From: Heligmosomoides polygyrus polygyrus
Taxonomy: Eukaryota > Nematoda > Chromadorea > Rhabditida > Heligmosomidae
NCBI GenBank assembly: GCA_947396885.1
Contig: OX377206.1
Coordinates: 44,995,631 to 45,059,630 of the forward strand
DNA length: 64,000 nt
Direction: 5' to 3'
Made by a program: the position numbers and the translations under genes. Below, in pieces: positions 55,801-64,000 of this stretch; within the stretch, counting starts at the first letter, position 1; each line of letters begins with the position of its first letter. The notes under the pieces were generated by a model. It was not told the origin of the DNA, did no database searches, and saw only the letters and a list, made by a program, of their open reading frames with translations.

Positions 55801-56869
55801 TGGATGATGCGAAGTACCTCAATTAGGTTAGATCACTCGACAGCCTCCGCTGTTAATGATGCGGCGTATCTCAATTAGGTTAGATCACTTGACAGCCTCC
55901 GCTGTGGGTGATGCGGCGTACCTCTCTTCGGTTAGGTCACTCCACCGCTCTCGCTGTTAATGATGCGGCGTATCTCAGTTAGGTTAGATCACTTGACCAC
56001 CCCCGCTGTGGATGATGCGGCGTATCTCACTTCGGTTAGATCACTCGACCGCCCTCGCTGTGGATGATGCGGCGTATCTCACTTCGGTTAGATCACTCGA
56101 CCGCCCCCGTTGTGGATGATGCGGCGTACCTCATTTAGGTTAGATCACTCGACAGCCCCCGCTGTGGGTGATGCGGCGTACCTCTCTTCGGTTAGGTCAC
56201 TCCACCGCTCTCGCTGTTAATGATGCGGCGTGTCTCAATTAGGTTAGATCACTCGACCGCCCTCGCTGTGGATGATGCGGCGTATCTCAATTACGTTAGA
56301 TCACTCGACCGCCCCCGCTGTTAATGATGCGGCGTATCTCAATTAGGTTAGATCACTTGACAGCCTCCGCTGTGGGTGATGCGGCGTACCTCTCTTCGGT
56401 TAGGTCACTCCACCGCTCTCGCTGTTAATGATGCGGCGTATCTCAGTTAGGTTAGATCACTTGACCACCCCCGCTGTGGATGATGCGGCGTATCTCAATT
56501 AGGTTAGATCACTCGACCGCCCTCGCTGTCGATGATGCGGCGTATCTCACTTCGGTTAGATCACTCCACCGCTCTCACTGTGGATGATGCGAAGTACCTC
56601 AATTAGGTTAGATCACTCGACAGCCTCCGCTGTGGGTGATGCGGCGTACCTCTCTTCGGTTAGGTCACTCCACCGCTCTCGCTGTTAATGATGCGGCGTA
56701 TCTCAGTTAGGTTAGATCACTTGACAGCCTCCGCTGTGGGTGATGCGGCGTACCTCTCTTCGGTTAGGTCACTCCACCGCTCTCGCTGTTAATGATGCGG
56801 CGTATCTCAGTTAGGTTAGATCATTTGACCACCCCCGCTGTGGATGATGCGGCGTATCTCAATTAGGTT

Positions 56870-59800
56870 AGATCACTCGACCGCCCTCGCTGTCGATGAT
56901 GCGGCGTATCTCACTTCGGTTAGATCACTCCACCGCTCTCACTGTGGATGATGCGAAGTACCTCAATTAGGTTAGATCACTCGACAGCCTCCGCTGTGGG
57001 TGATGCGGCGTACCTCTCTTCGGTTAGGTCACTCCACCGCCCTCGCTGTGGATGATGCGGCGTATCTCAATTACGTTAGATCACTCGACCGCCCCCGCTG
57101 TTAATGATGCGGCGTATCTCAATTAGGTTAGATCACTTGACAGCCTCCGCTGTGGGTGATGCGGCGTACCTCTCTTCGGTTAGGTCACTCCACCGCTCTC
57201 GCTGTTAATGATGCGGCGTATCTCAGTTAGGTTAGATCACTTGACCACCCCCGCTGTGGATGATGCGGCGTATCTCAATTAGGTTAGATCACTCGACCGC
57301 CCTCGCTGTGATGATTCGGCGTATCTCACTTCGGTTAGATCACTCCACCGCTCTCACTGTGGATGATGCGAAGTACCTCAATTAGGTTAGATCACTCGAC
57401 AGCCTCCGCTGTGGGTGATGCGGCGTACCTCTCTTCGGTTAGGTCACTCCACCGCCCTCGCTGTGGATGATGCGGCGTATCTCAATTACGTTAGATCACT
57501 CGACCGCCCCCGCTGTTAATGATGCGGCGTATCTCAATTAGGTTAGATCACTCGACCGCCCCCGCTGTGGATGATGCGGCGTGTCTTAATCAGGTTAGAT
57601 CACTCGACCGCCCCCGCTGTGGATGATGCGGCGTACCTCACTTCGGTTAGATCACTCGACCGCTCTCGCTGTGGATGATGCGGCGTATCTCATTTCGGTT
57701 AGATCACTCGACCGCCCTCGCTGTGGATGATGCGGCGTATCTCACTTCGGTTAGATCACTCGACCGCCCCCGTTGTGGATGATGCGGCGTACCTCATTTA
57801 GGTTAGATCACTCGACAGCCTCCGCTGTGGGTGATGCGGCGTACCTCACTTCGGTTAGATCACTCGACCGCTCTCGCTGTGGATGATGCGGCGTATCTCA
57901 CTTCGGTTAGATCACTCCACCGCCCCCGCTATGGATGATGCGGCGTATCTCAATTACGTTAGATCAATCGACCACTCTCACTGTGGATGATGCGACGTAC
58001 CTCACTTCGGTTAGATCACTCCACCGCTCTCGCTGTGGATGATGCGGCGTACCTCATTTAGGTTAGATCACTCGACAGCCCCCGCTGTGGGTGATGCGGC
58101 GTACCTCTCTTCGGTTAGGTCACTCCACCGCTCTCGCTGTTAATGATGCGGCGTATCTCAGTTAGATTAGATAACTCGACCGCCCCCGTTGTGGATGATG
58201 CGGCGTACCTCACCTCGGTTAGATCACTCCACCGCTCTCGCTCTAGATGATGCGGCGTGTCTTAATCAGGTTAGATCACTCGACCGCCCCCGCTGTGGAT
58301 GATGCGGCGTACCTCACTTCGGTCAGATCACTTGACCGCTCTCGCTGTGGATGATGCGGCATATCTCACTTCGGTTAGATCACTCGACCGCCCCGCTGTG
58401 GATGATCCGGTGTATATCAATTAGGTTAGATCAATCGACCACTCTCACTGTGGATGATGCGACGTACCTCACTTCGGTTAGATCACTCCACCGCTCTCGC
58501 TGTGGATGATGCGGCGTATCTCACTTCGGTTAGATCACTCGACCGCCCTCGCTGTGGATGATGCGGCGTATCTCACTTCGGTTAGATCACTCGACCGCCC
58601 CCGTTGTGGATGATGCGGCGTACCTCATTTAGGTTAGATCACTTGACAGCCTCCGCTGTGGGTGATGCGGCGTACCTCTCTTCGGTTAGGTCACTCCACC
58701 GCTCTCGCTGTTAATGATGCGGCGTATCTCAGTTAGGTTAGATCACTCGACCGCCCTCGCTGTCGATGATGCGGCGTATCTCACTTCGGTTAGATCACTC
58801 CACCGCTCTCACTGTGGATGATGCGAAGTACCTCAATTAGGTTAGATCACTCGACAGCCTCCGCTGTGGGTGATGCGGCGTACCTCTCTTCGGTTAGGTC
58901 ACTCCACCGCCCTCGCTGTGGATGATGCGGCGTATCTCAATTACGTTAGATCACTCGACCGCCCCCGCTGTTAATGATGCGGCGTATCTCAATTAGGTTA
59001 GATCACTTGACAGCCTCCGCTGTGGGTGATGCGGCGTACCTCTCTTCGGTTAGGTCACTCCACCGCTCTCGCTGTTAATGATGCGGCGTATCTCAGTTAG
59101 GTTAGATCACTTGACCACCCCCGCTGTGGATGATGCGGCGTATCTCAATTAGGTTAGATCACTCGACCGCCCTCGCTGTGATGATTCGGCGTATCTCACT
59201 TCGGTTAGATCACTCCACCGCTCTCACTGTGGATGATGCGAAGTACCTCAATTAGGTTAGATCACTCGACAGCCTCCGCTGTGGGTGATGCGGCGTACCT
59301 CTCTTCGGTTAGGTCACTCCACCGCCCTCGCTGTGGATGATGCGGCGTATCTCAATTACGTTAGATCACTCGACCGCCCCCGCTGTTAATGATGCGGCGT
59401 ATCTCAATTAGGTTAGATCACTCGACCGCCCCCGCTGTGGATGATGCGGCGTGTCTTAATCAGGTTAGATCACTCGACCGCCCCCGCTGTGGATGATGCG
59501 GCGTACCTCACTTCGGTTAGATCACTCGACCGCTCTCGCTGTGGATGATGCGGCGTATCTCATTTCGGTTAGATCACTCGACCGCCCTCGCTGTGGATGA
59601 TGCGGCGTATCTCACTTCGGTTAGATCACTCGACCGCCCCCGTTGTGGATGATGCGGCGTACCTCATTTAGGTTAGATCACTCGACAGCCTCCGCTGTGG
59701 GTGATGCGGCGTACCTCACTTCGGTTAGATCACTCGACCGCTCTCGCTGTGGATGATGCGGCGTATCTCACTTCGGTTAGATCACTCCACCGCCCCCGCT

Positions 59801-60510
59801 ATGGATGATGCGGCGTATCTCAATTACGTTAGATCAATCGACCACTCTCACTGTGGATGATGCGACGTACCTCACTTCGGTTAGATCACTCCACCGCTCT
59901 CGCTGTGGATGATGCGGCGTACCTCATTTAGGTTAGATCACTCGACAGCCCCCGCTGTGGGTGATGCGGCGTACCTCTCTTCGGTTAGGTCACTCCACCG
60001 CTCTCGCTGTTAATGATGCGGCGTATCTCAGTTAGATTAGATAACTCGACCGCCCCCGTTGTGGATGATGCGGCGTACCTCACCTCGGTTAGATCACTCC
60101 ACCGCTCTCGCTCTAGATGATGCGGCGTGTCTTAATCAGGTTAGATCACTCGACCGCCCCCGCTGTGGATGATGCGGCGTACCTCACTTCGGTCAGATCA
60201 CTTGACCGCTCTCGCTGTGGATGATGCGGCATATCTCACTTCGGTTAGATCACTCGACCGCCCCGCTGTGGATGATCCGGTGTATATCAATTAGGTTAGA
60301 TCAATCGACCACTCTCACTGTGGATGATGCGACGTACCTCACTTCGGTTAGATCACTCCACCGCTCTCGCTGTGGATGATGCGGCGTATCTCACTTCGGT
60401 TAGATCACTCGACCGCCCTCGCTGTGGATGATGCGGCGTATCTCACTTCGGTTAGATCACTCGACCGCCCCCGTTGTGGATGATGCGGCGTACCTCATTT
60501 AGGTTAGATC
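56870..60510. repeat. 1870-bp higher-order repeat, two tandem copies
   Basis: Copy 1 is about 56870-58739 and copy 2 about 58740-60510. The unit is 36 monomers minus two bases; both one-base deletions (CTGTGATGATTCGG at 57301/59171 and CGCCCCGCTG near 58391/60261) are in both copies. Further shared rare variants are GGTCAGATCACTTG (58321/60191), TTAGATAACTCG and GTGTATATCAA. Confidence 0.85.
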
Positions 60511-61665
60511 ACTCGACAGCCTCCGCTGTGGGTGATGCGGCGTACCTCACCTCGGTTAGATCACTCCACCGCTCTCGCTCTAGATGATGCGGCGTGTCTT
60601 AATCAGGTTAGATCACTCGACCGCCCCCGCTATGGATGATGCGGCGTATCTCACTTCGGTTAGATCACTCGACCGCCCCCGTTGTGGATGATGCGGCGTA
60701 CCTCATTTAGGTTAGATCACTCGACAGCCTCCTCTGTGGGTGATGCGGCGTACCTCACTTCGGTTAGATCACTCGACCGCTCTCGCTGTGGATGATGCGG
60801 CGTATCTCACTTCGGTTAGATCACTCCACCGCCCCCGCTATGGATGATGCGGCGTATCTCAATTACGTTAGATCAATCGACCACTCTCACTGTGGATGAT
60901 GCGACGTACCTCACTTCGGTTAGATCACTCGACCGCCCCCGTTGTGGATGATGCGGCGTACCTCATTTAGGTTAGATCACTCGACAGCCTCCGCTGTGGG
61001 TGATGCGGCGTACCTCACCTCGGTTAGATCACTCCACCGCTCTCGCTCTAGATGATGCGGCGTGTCTTAATCAGGTTAGATCACTCGACCGCCCCCGCTA
61101 TGGATGATGCGGCGTATCTCACTTCGGTTAGATCACTCGACCGCCCCCGTTGTGGATGATGCGGCGTACCTCATTTAGGTTAGATCACTCGACAGCCTCC
61201 TCTGTGGGTGATGCGGCGTACCTCACTTCGGTTAGATCACTCGACCGCTCTCGCTGTGGATGATGCGGCGTATCTCACTTCGGTTAGATCACTCCACCGC
61301 CCCCGCTATGGATGATGCGGCGTATCTCAATTACGTTAGATCAATCGACCACTCTCACTGTGGATGATGCGACGTACCTCACTTCGGTTAGATCACTCCA
61401 CCGCTCTCGCTGTGGATGATGCGGCGTATCTCACTTCGGTTAGATCACTCGACCGCCCCCGTTGTGGATGATGCGGCGTACCTCATTTAGGTTAGATCAC
61501 TCGACAGCCTCCGCTGTGGGTGATGCGGCGTACCTCACCTCGGTTAGATCACTCCACCGCTCTCGCTCTAGATGATGCGGCGTGTCTTAATCAGGTTAGA
61601 TCACTCGACCGCCCCCGCTATGGATGATGCGGCGTATCTCACTTCGGTTAGATCACTCGACCGCC
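60450..61665. repeat. 468-bp (9-monomer) repeat near the right array edge
   Basis: The rare variant CCTCCTCTGTGGG occurs at 60728 and 61196, exactly 468 bp apart, with the surrounding order of monomer types repeated. An additional monomer is present in the right copy near 61395. The low-order structure close to the edge uses the GCTATGGATG variant, which is rare elsewhere. Confidence 0.7.
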
Positions 61666-61969
61666 CCCGTTGTGGATGATGCGGCGTATCTCATTTCGGT
61701 TAGATCACTCGACCGCCCTCGCTGTGGATGATGCGGCGTATCTCAATTACGTTAGATCACTCGACCGCCCCCGCTGTGGATGATGCGGCGTGTCTTAATC
61801 AGGTTAGATCACTCGACCGCCCCCGTTGTGGATGATGCGGCGTACCTCACCTCGGTTAGATCACTCCACCGCTCTCGCTGTAGATGATGCGGCGTGTCTT
61901 AATCAGGTTAGATCACTCGGCCGCCCCCGCTGTGGATGATGCGGCGTACCTCACTTCGGTTAGATCACT

Positions 61970-62007
61970 CGATGGACAAACTCATTTATATATAGGTGGT
62001 GATAGTG
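61970..62007. repeat. Array-edge sequence homologous to the start of the 78-bp unit
   Basis: Immediately after the last complete monomer the sequence reads CGATGGACAAACTC followed by an AT-rich stretch and AGGTGGTGATAGTG. It matches the first 38 bases of the internal 78-bp unit at 34 positions; differences are at unit positions 4, 15, 20 and 35. After 62007 similarity stops and non-repetitive AT-rich DNA begins. The preceding monomer ends in the normal TTAGATCACT, unlike the TTAGATTACT before the internal copies. Confidence 0.9.
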
Positions 62008-62920
62008 GAATATTTTAAGGTTTTCGAAATTGGACAGCTACAGACCAACTTGATTAGGAAACTAGTGCCATAGGTTACCGTAAGTAGCTGGATGATGTTG
62101 TAGATCCTGTTTCCGAAATTGTGAGTACTTTTAAAGGTAGGAAACTTTTTCACTGCAATCTCTACTATTAACTGAGATTTTGAGTTCGCCTATCACGCGG
62201 TGGTTGCTGTTTGATATCCTCTTATTGCACAATGGATGCATAACTATCTTTCTGTTGTGGTTTATATACCGCTTTGTCTTGCCTTATATGGATTTTTACA
62301 ATTTAAACTTGGTATTCTTTCCAACTCAAATTGGATTCCTTTCAAAACAAAACAACTAAACAGCTTTCGAGCCAAAGTGGACGCATGGCAATAAATCTGT
62401 AGACGCCTTAAGAAAGCTACGCGTTATATTATACTTTCCATTTGAAAGCGACTAAAAACGGTACCCAAGAAATATAGTCATAATTTTTCAATGGTCACAA
62501 GTTCCTATCAGTCTGCCATGGTAATGTTGCTGGACATATTTCAAGAGGTAGGAAAGTGGAGGTTTCTCTGTGCGTCATGCGCTTGAGTTACTTTATGCGT
62601 TCGCTCAGTACGCAATTTTTGTTTGTCTCCTGCGCAACTGGTGACGCAAACGCTGTAAGCTTTTTGTTCGAACACCAGGCATAGGTTAAAGTGAAGTACT
62701 TGGAAAAACCATTTTTTGGACATTTTGATATGTGTAAAGTTTGATTTGAAAGGAGCCTGACTAGAGAGAAAACGAAAGTAATACGAAAAAAATTAGCAAG
62801 AAAGCTGTCGGGGTTGTGGTGAAAGTAACACGATGAAGAAGTAAATATTGGATCACCTTTGGTTACTTTTAGCGAAAAAACTCTAAAAATTGCTGTTACT
62901 GCACTACATGTTAAGCAACT
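62008..62920. other. AT-rich non-repetitive flank, no gene supported
   Basis: About 0.9 kb of AT-rich sequence with none of the satellite periodicity. Only short open frames occur (the longest about 60 codons on the minus strand at 62541-62723), with no recognisable domain and no coding-like composition. Low-complexity A runs occur around 62770-62795. Two imperfect copies of a TTGG-ATTC-TTTC motif lie about 22 bp apart near 62310-62350. I cannot assign a function. Confidence 0.6.
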
Positions 62921-63012
62921 CTTACGATTTACGGTTTAAGTTTTACGACGATTTTTTCGTAATTACGATTTACGATTTACGACATTTCGGATTTCATTTA
63001 CGCACACCCCTG
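62921..63012 (-). mobile_element. Putative terminus of a hAT-type DNA transposon
   Basis: Read on the minus strand from 63012, the sequence begins CAGGGGTGTGCGTAAATG, matching the CAGGGGTGTG-type terminal inverted repeat typical of hAT elements. Inside it are at least six short CGTAA/TCGTAAA repeats over about 80 bp, resembling the subterminal repeats bound by hAT transposases. No second terminus in inverted orientation is visible between here and the array, and no transposase is encoded. If real, it is a solo end, or its partner was lost. The 8 bp outside the end are ATACAGAC (63013-63020); no matching duplicate was found. An unrelated AT-rich repeat is the alternative. Confidence 0.45.
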
Positions 63013-63186
63013 ATACAGACAAAGCAGATCATGAAGGGAACGGGCCTACGGCCTGGACGGGCGTCCGCGGGGTCGACGAAGGGGTGACTGCCTTGATGCG
63101 ATGTCGCGGCTTCATCGTCGGCGTAGAGCTCCGCCCTGAAATACCAACGTGACTCATGGCCAGCTTGCTGCCAGCCGTAAGGCTGG
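63013..63186 (-). other. GC-rich block, possible 3' tail of the RTE relict
   Basis: A compositionally distinct GC-rich segment between the endonuclease relict and the hAT-like end. On the minus strand it directly follows the last codons recognisable as retrotransposon protein. It contains a perfect 6-bp inverted repeat with a 4-base loop (CCAGCC-GTAA-GGCTGG, 63171-63186 on the plus strand). It does not continue the retrotransposon reading frame as I know it. It may therefore be the element's 3' untranslated end joined to the endonuclease part by an internal deletion. That is inference. Confidence 0.4.
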
Positions 63187-64000
63187 TTACCTTACAAGCG
63201 ACTTCTTCTCTCGAACCTTCGCTTTCACATCGTCCGTACACAGCCAGGTCTGCTTGTCGACTTTGCGTCGTACAGGCTTCGTAGTGCCGAGCAACGAACT
63301 TGCAGCTTGACGCATCGTGTCGGTAGCCTTCTTCCAGGTTTCATCGACAGTCGTGGCACAGCAACGCTCAGTCTGCCTCTACCTCGGAAGTATGATCTTT
63401 AAGGCGCAGACCAGCGGTCGATGCTGTTGGGCGACCATCTCGTGTGGCACAATCTTCACACCTGTGACAAAAGACTTCGGTCGCGATCCTTCACAGAAAC
63501 GAAGTCAATCTGCGCTTCGGAATTCCCTTTGTAATACGGAATGAGGTGACTGTCGCCTTTCCGAAACACGGTGTTGACCATGGTGAGGTTATGCGACTCA
63601 GCATATGAAGGATACGCTCACTATCGGCGTTACGCAACCCGTAACCAAGTCCACCATGTCAGGTGTAACTGTCTTTCATGGCGCTTACGTGTCCATTTAG
63701 GTCTCCAGCCATAACGATGACATCTTTCGACGATACCTCTCCTGTCTTCTCATGAAGCAGGTTCCAAAACGCATCCCTGTCTTGATCGAAGCAGCCAGTC
63801 TGTGGAGCATACGATGAGAAGAATTGGTAGAGTCCTTCCTTAGCGGCGACAACGACCTTCATCAATCGATCGCCAAAGCGTTCAACGCTTACAATCGAGT
63901 CTCGGGAACGTTTGGAGACGATGATTCCGACACCACTTGTGGTCCTGGGACCTCCACATAAGACGACCTTGAAAGCTCGTTCTATGTCCCTCGACTTGCG
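63187..64000 (-). pseudogene. RTE-like non-LTR retrotransposon, endonuclease-domain relict (partial)
   Basis: Minus-strand remnant of the APE-type endonuclease, which nicks target DNA to prime reverse transcription, plus the start of the linker before the reverse transcriptase. In nematode annotations such copies often appear as 'craniofacial development protein 2-like' or endonuclease/exonuclease/phosphatase proteins. Visible conserved pieces, upstream to downstream: SGVGIIVSKRS, FSSYAPQTG, the catalytic-type AGDLNGHV, HGGLGYG, NTVFRKGDSHLI, AQIDFVSVKDRDRS, VAQQHRPLVCALK (with the final catalytic-type histidine), then linker VDETWKKATDTMRQAA and TDDVKAKVREKK. Breaks: in-frame TGA at 63659-63661, a frameshift at 63606-63607, a frameshift in the A run at 63469-63472, TAG at 63379-63381, and a final TAA at 63187-63189. 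About 25 linker residues seem missing near 63350-63370 compared with the family as I recall it. The N-terminus lies outside the window and no reverse transcriptase is present. Clearly non-functional. Confidence 0.82.

Larger units (their letters stand above)
1..61969. repeat. 52-bp satellite DNA array (about 1190 monomer equivalents)
   Basis: Head-to-tail tandem array, entering from the left of the window and ending with a complete monomer at 61918-61969. Using a start at the CGACCG/CCACCG/CGACAG motif, the first 61 monomers fill 1-3172 exactly. The most constant parts are monomer positions 20-30 (TGATGCGGCGT) and 42-52 (GTTAGATCACT). Positions 1-19 and 31-41 carry most of the variation and define recurring monomer types. 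A typical monomer is about 60% GC with about six CpGs. No open frame of 60 codons or more occurs: each monomer has stops (TGA in GATGATG, TAG in GTTAGAT) and 52 is not a multiple of three, so all frames are hit. The total length equals 1168 x 52 - 15 + 16 x 78. Function is unknown; pericentromeric, centromeric or subtelomeric heterochromatin is the usual setting for such arrays. Strand is arbitrary. Confidence 0.98.

Noticed and set aside
1..61969. CRISPR array or similar repeat-spacer system
   Set aside because: Units are contiguous 52-mers with no unique spacers, no adjacent cas-like genes, and the flank is eukaryotic retrotransposon DNA.
1..61969. Tandem-repeat protein gene
   Set aside because: Stops occur in every frame within a few monomers because 52 is not divisible by three; no open frame reaches 60 codons in the array.
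1..61969. Whole array as an assembly artefact
   Set aside because: Distinct private variants and differing HOR lengths along the array argue for real sequence overall. Individual near-identical tandems (for example 8461-14074) could still be over-assembled and are flagged as such.
62033..62040. Left target-site duplicate for the hAT-like end
   Set aside because: CTACAGAC near 62035-62042 matches ATACAGAC at 7 of 8 bases but is not followed by a CAGGGG terminus.
62541..62723. 60-codon minus-strand open frame
   Set aside because: No recognisable domain, no coding-like composition and no neighbouring gene structure; consistent with chance in AT-rich DNA.
62890..63087. 65-codon plus-strand open frame
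   Set aside because: It runs through the hAT-like end with its CGTAA repeats into the GC-rich tail; a chance frame across unrelated sequence.
63029..63241. 70-codon minus-strand open frame
   Set aside because: Its start is an out-of-frame reading of the retrotransposon linker and the rest is the non-coding GC-rich tail.
63317..63544. 75-codon plus-strand open frame
   Set aside because: It is the antisense shadow of the retrotransposon endonuclease relict.

Overview
The window is almost entirely one satellite-DNA array. Positions 1-61969 are an uninterrupted head-to-tail tandem repeat with a 52-bp monomer, already in progress at base 1 and ending sharply at 61969. The remaining 2 kb (61970-64000) is ordinary, more AT-rich flank with decayed transposon sequence. 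I see no intact protein-coding gene, rRNA, tRNA or CRISPR array. The layout is eukaryotic. The only recognisable protein homology is a broken APE-type endonuclease of an RTE-like non-LTR retrotransposon, on the minus strand at the right end. It resembles copies common in nematode genomes (strongylid/hookworm type), so a nematode is my best guess, but this rests on recalled family similarity only.

Array structure. A typical monomer is about 60% GC, has about six CpGs and stops in every frame. Its length is almost perfectly fixed: I can account for the whole array as 1168 monomers of 52 bp, minus 15 located single-base deletions, plus 16 copies of a divergent 78-bp unit (exactly 1.5 monomers): 60736 - 15 + 1248 = 61969. 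Monomers fall into a limited set of variant types used in fixed orders. The commonest is a three-monomer (156-bp) word. These words are built into nested higher-order repeats (HORs) and segmental duplications. I traced units of 468, 676/1352, 702, 1143, 1820/1872, 1870, 2444 and 2807 bp, plus longer-range copies at offsets of 3354/4030, 4004 and 11957 bp. The joins I examined keep the 52-bp register, which points to unequal homologous exchange rather than random slippage.

The 78-bp unit (GGTGAT-rich in its middle) occurs at 3.2, 6.4, 7.1, 7.8, 9.1, 9.9, 11.9, 12.7, 14.7, 16.9, 32.8, 35.2, 36.2, 37.4, 48.2 and 48.9 kb. Its first 38 bp reappear, diverged at four positions, exactly at the right edge of the array (61970-62007). 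This links the internal interruptions to the array border and is the most informative observation here.

Right flank. 62008-62920 is AT-rich sequence with no supported gene. 62921-63012 looks like one terminus of a hAT-type DNA transposon: a CAGGGGTGTG end with repeated CGTAA-type subterminal motifs. 63013-63186 is a GC-rich block with a short perfect hairpin, possibly the 3' tail of the retrotransposon. 63187-64000 is the endonuclease and linker region of the RTE relict, broken by stops and frameshifts and continuing beyond the window.
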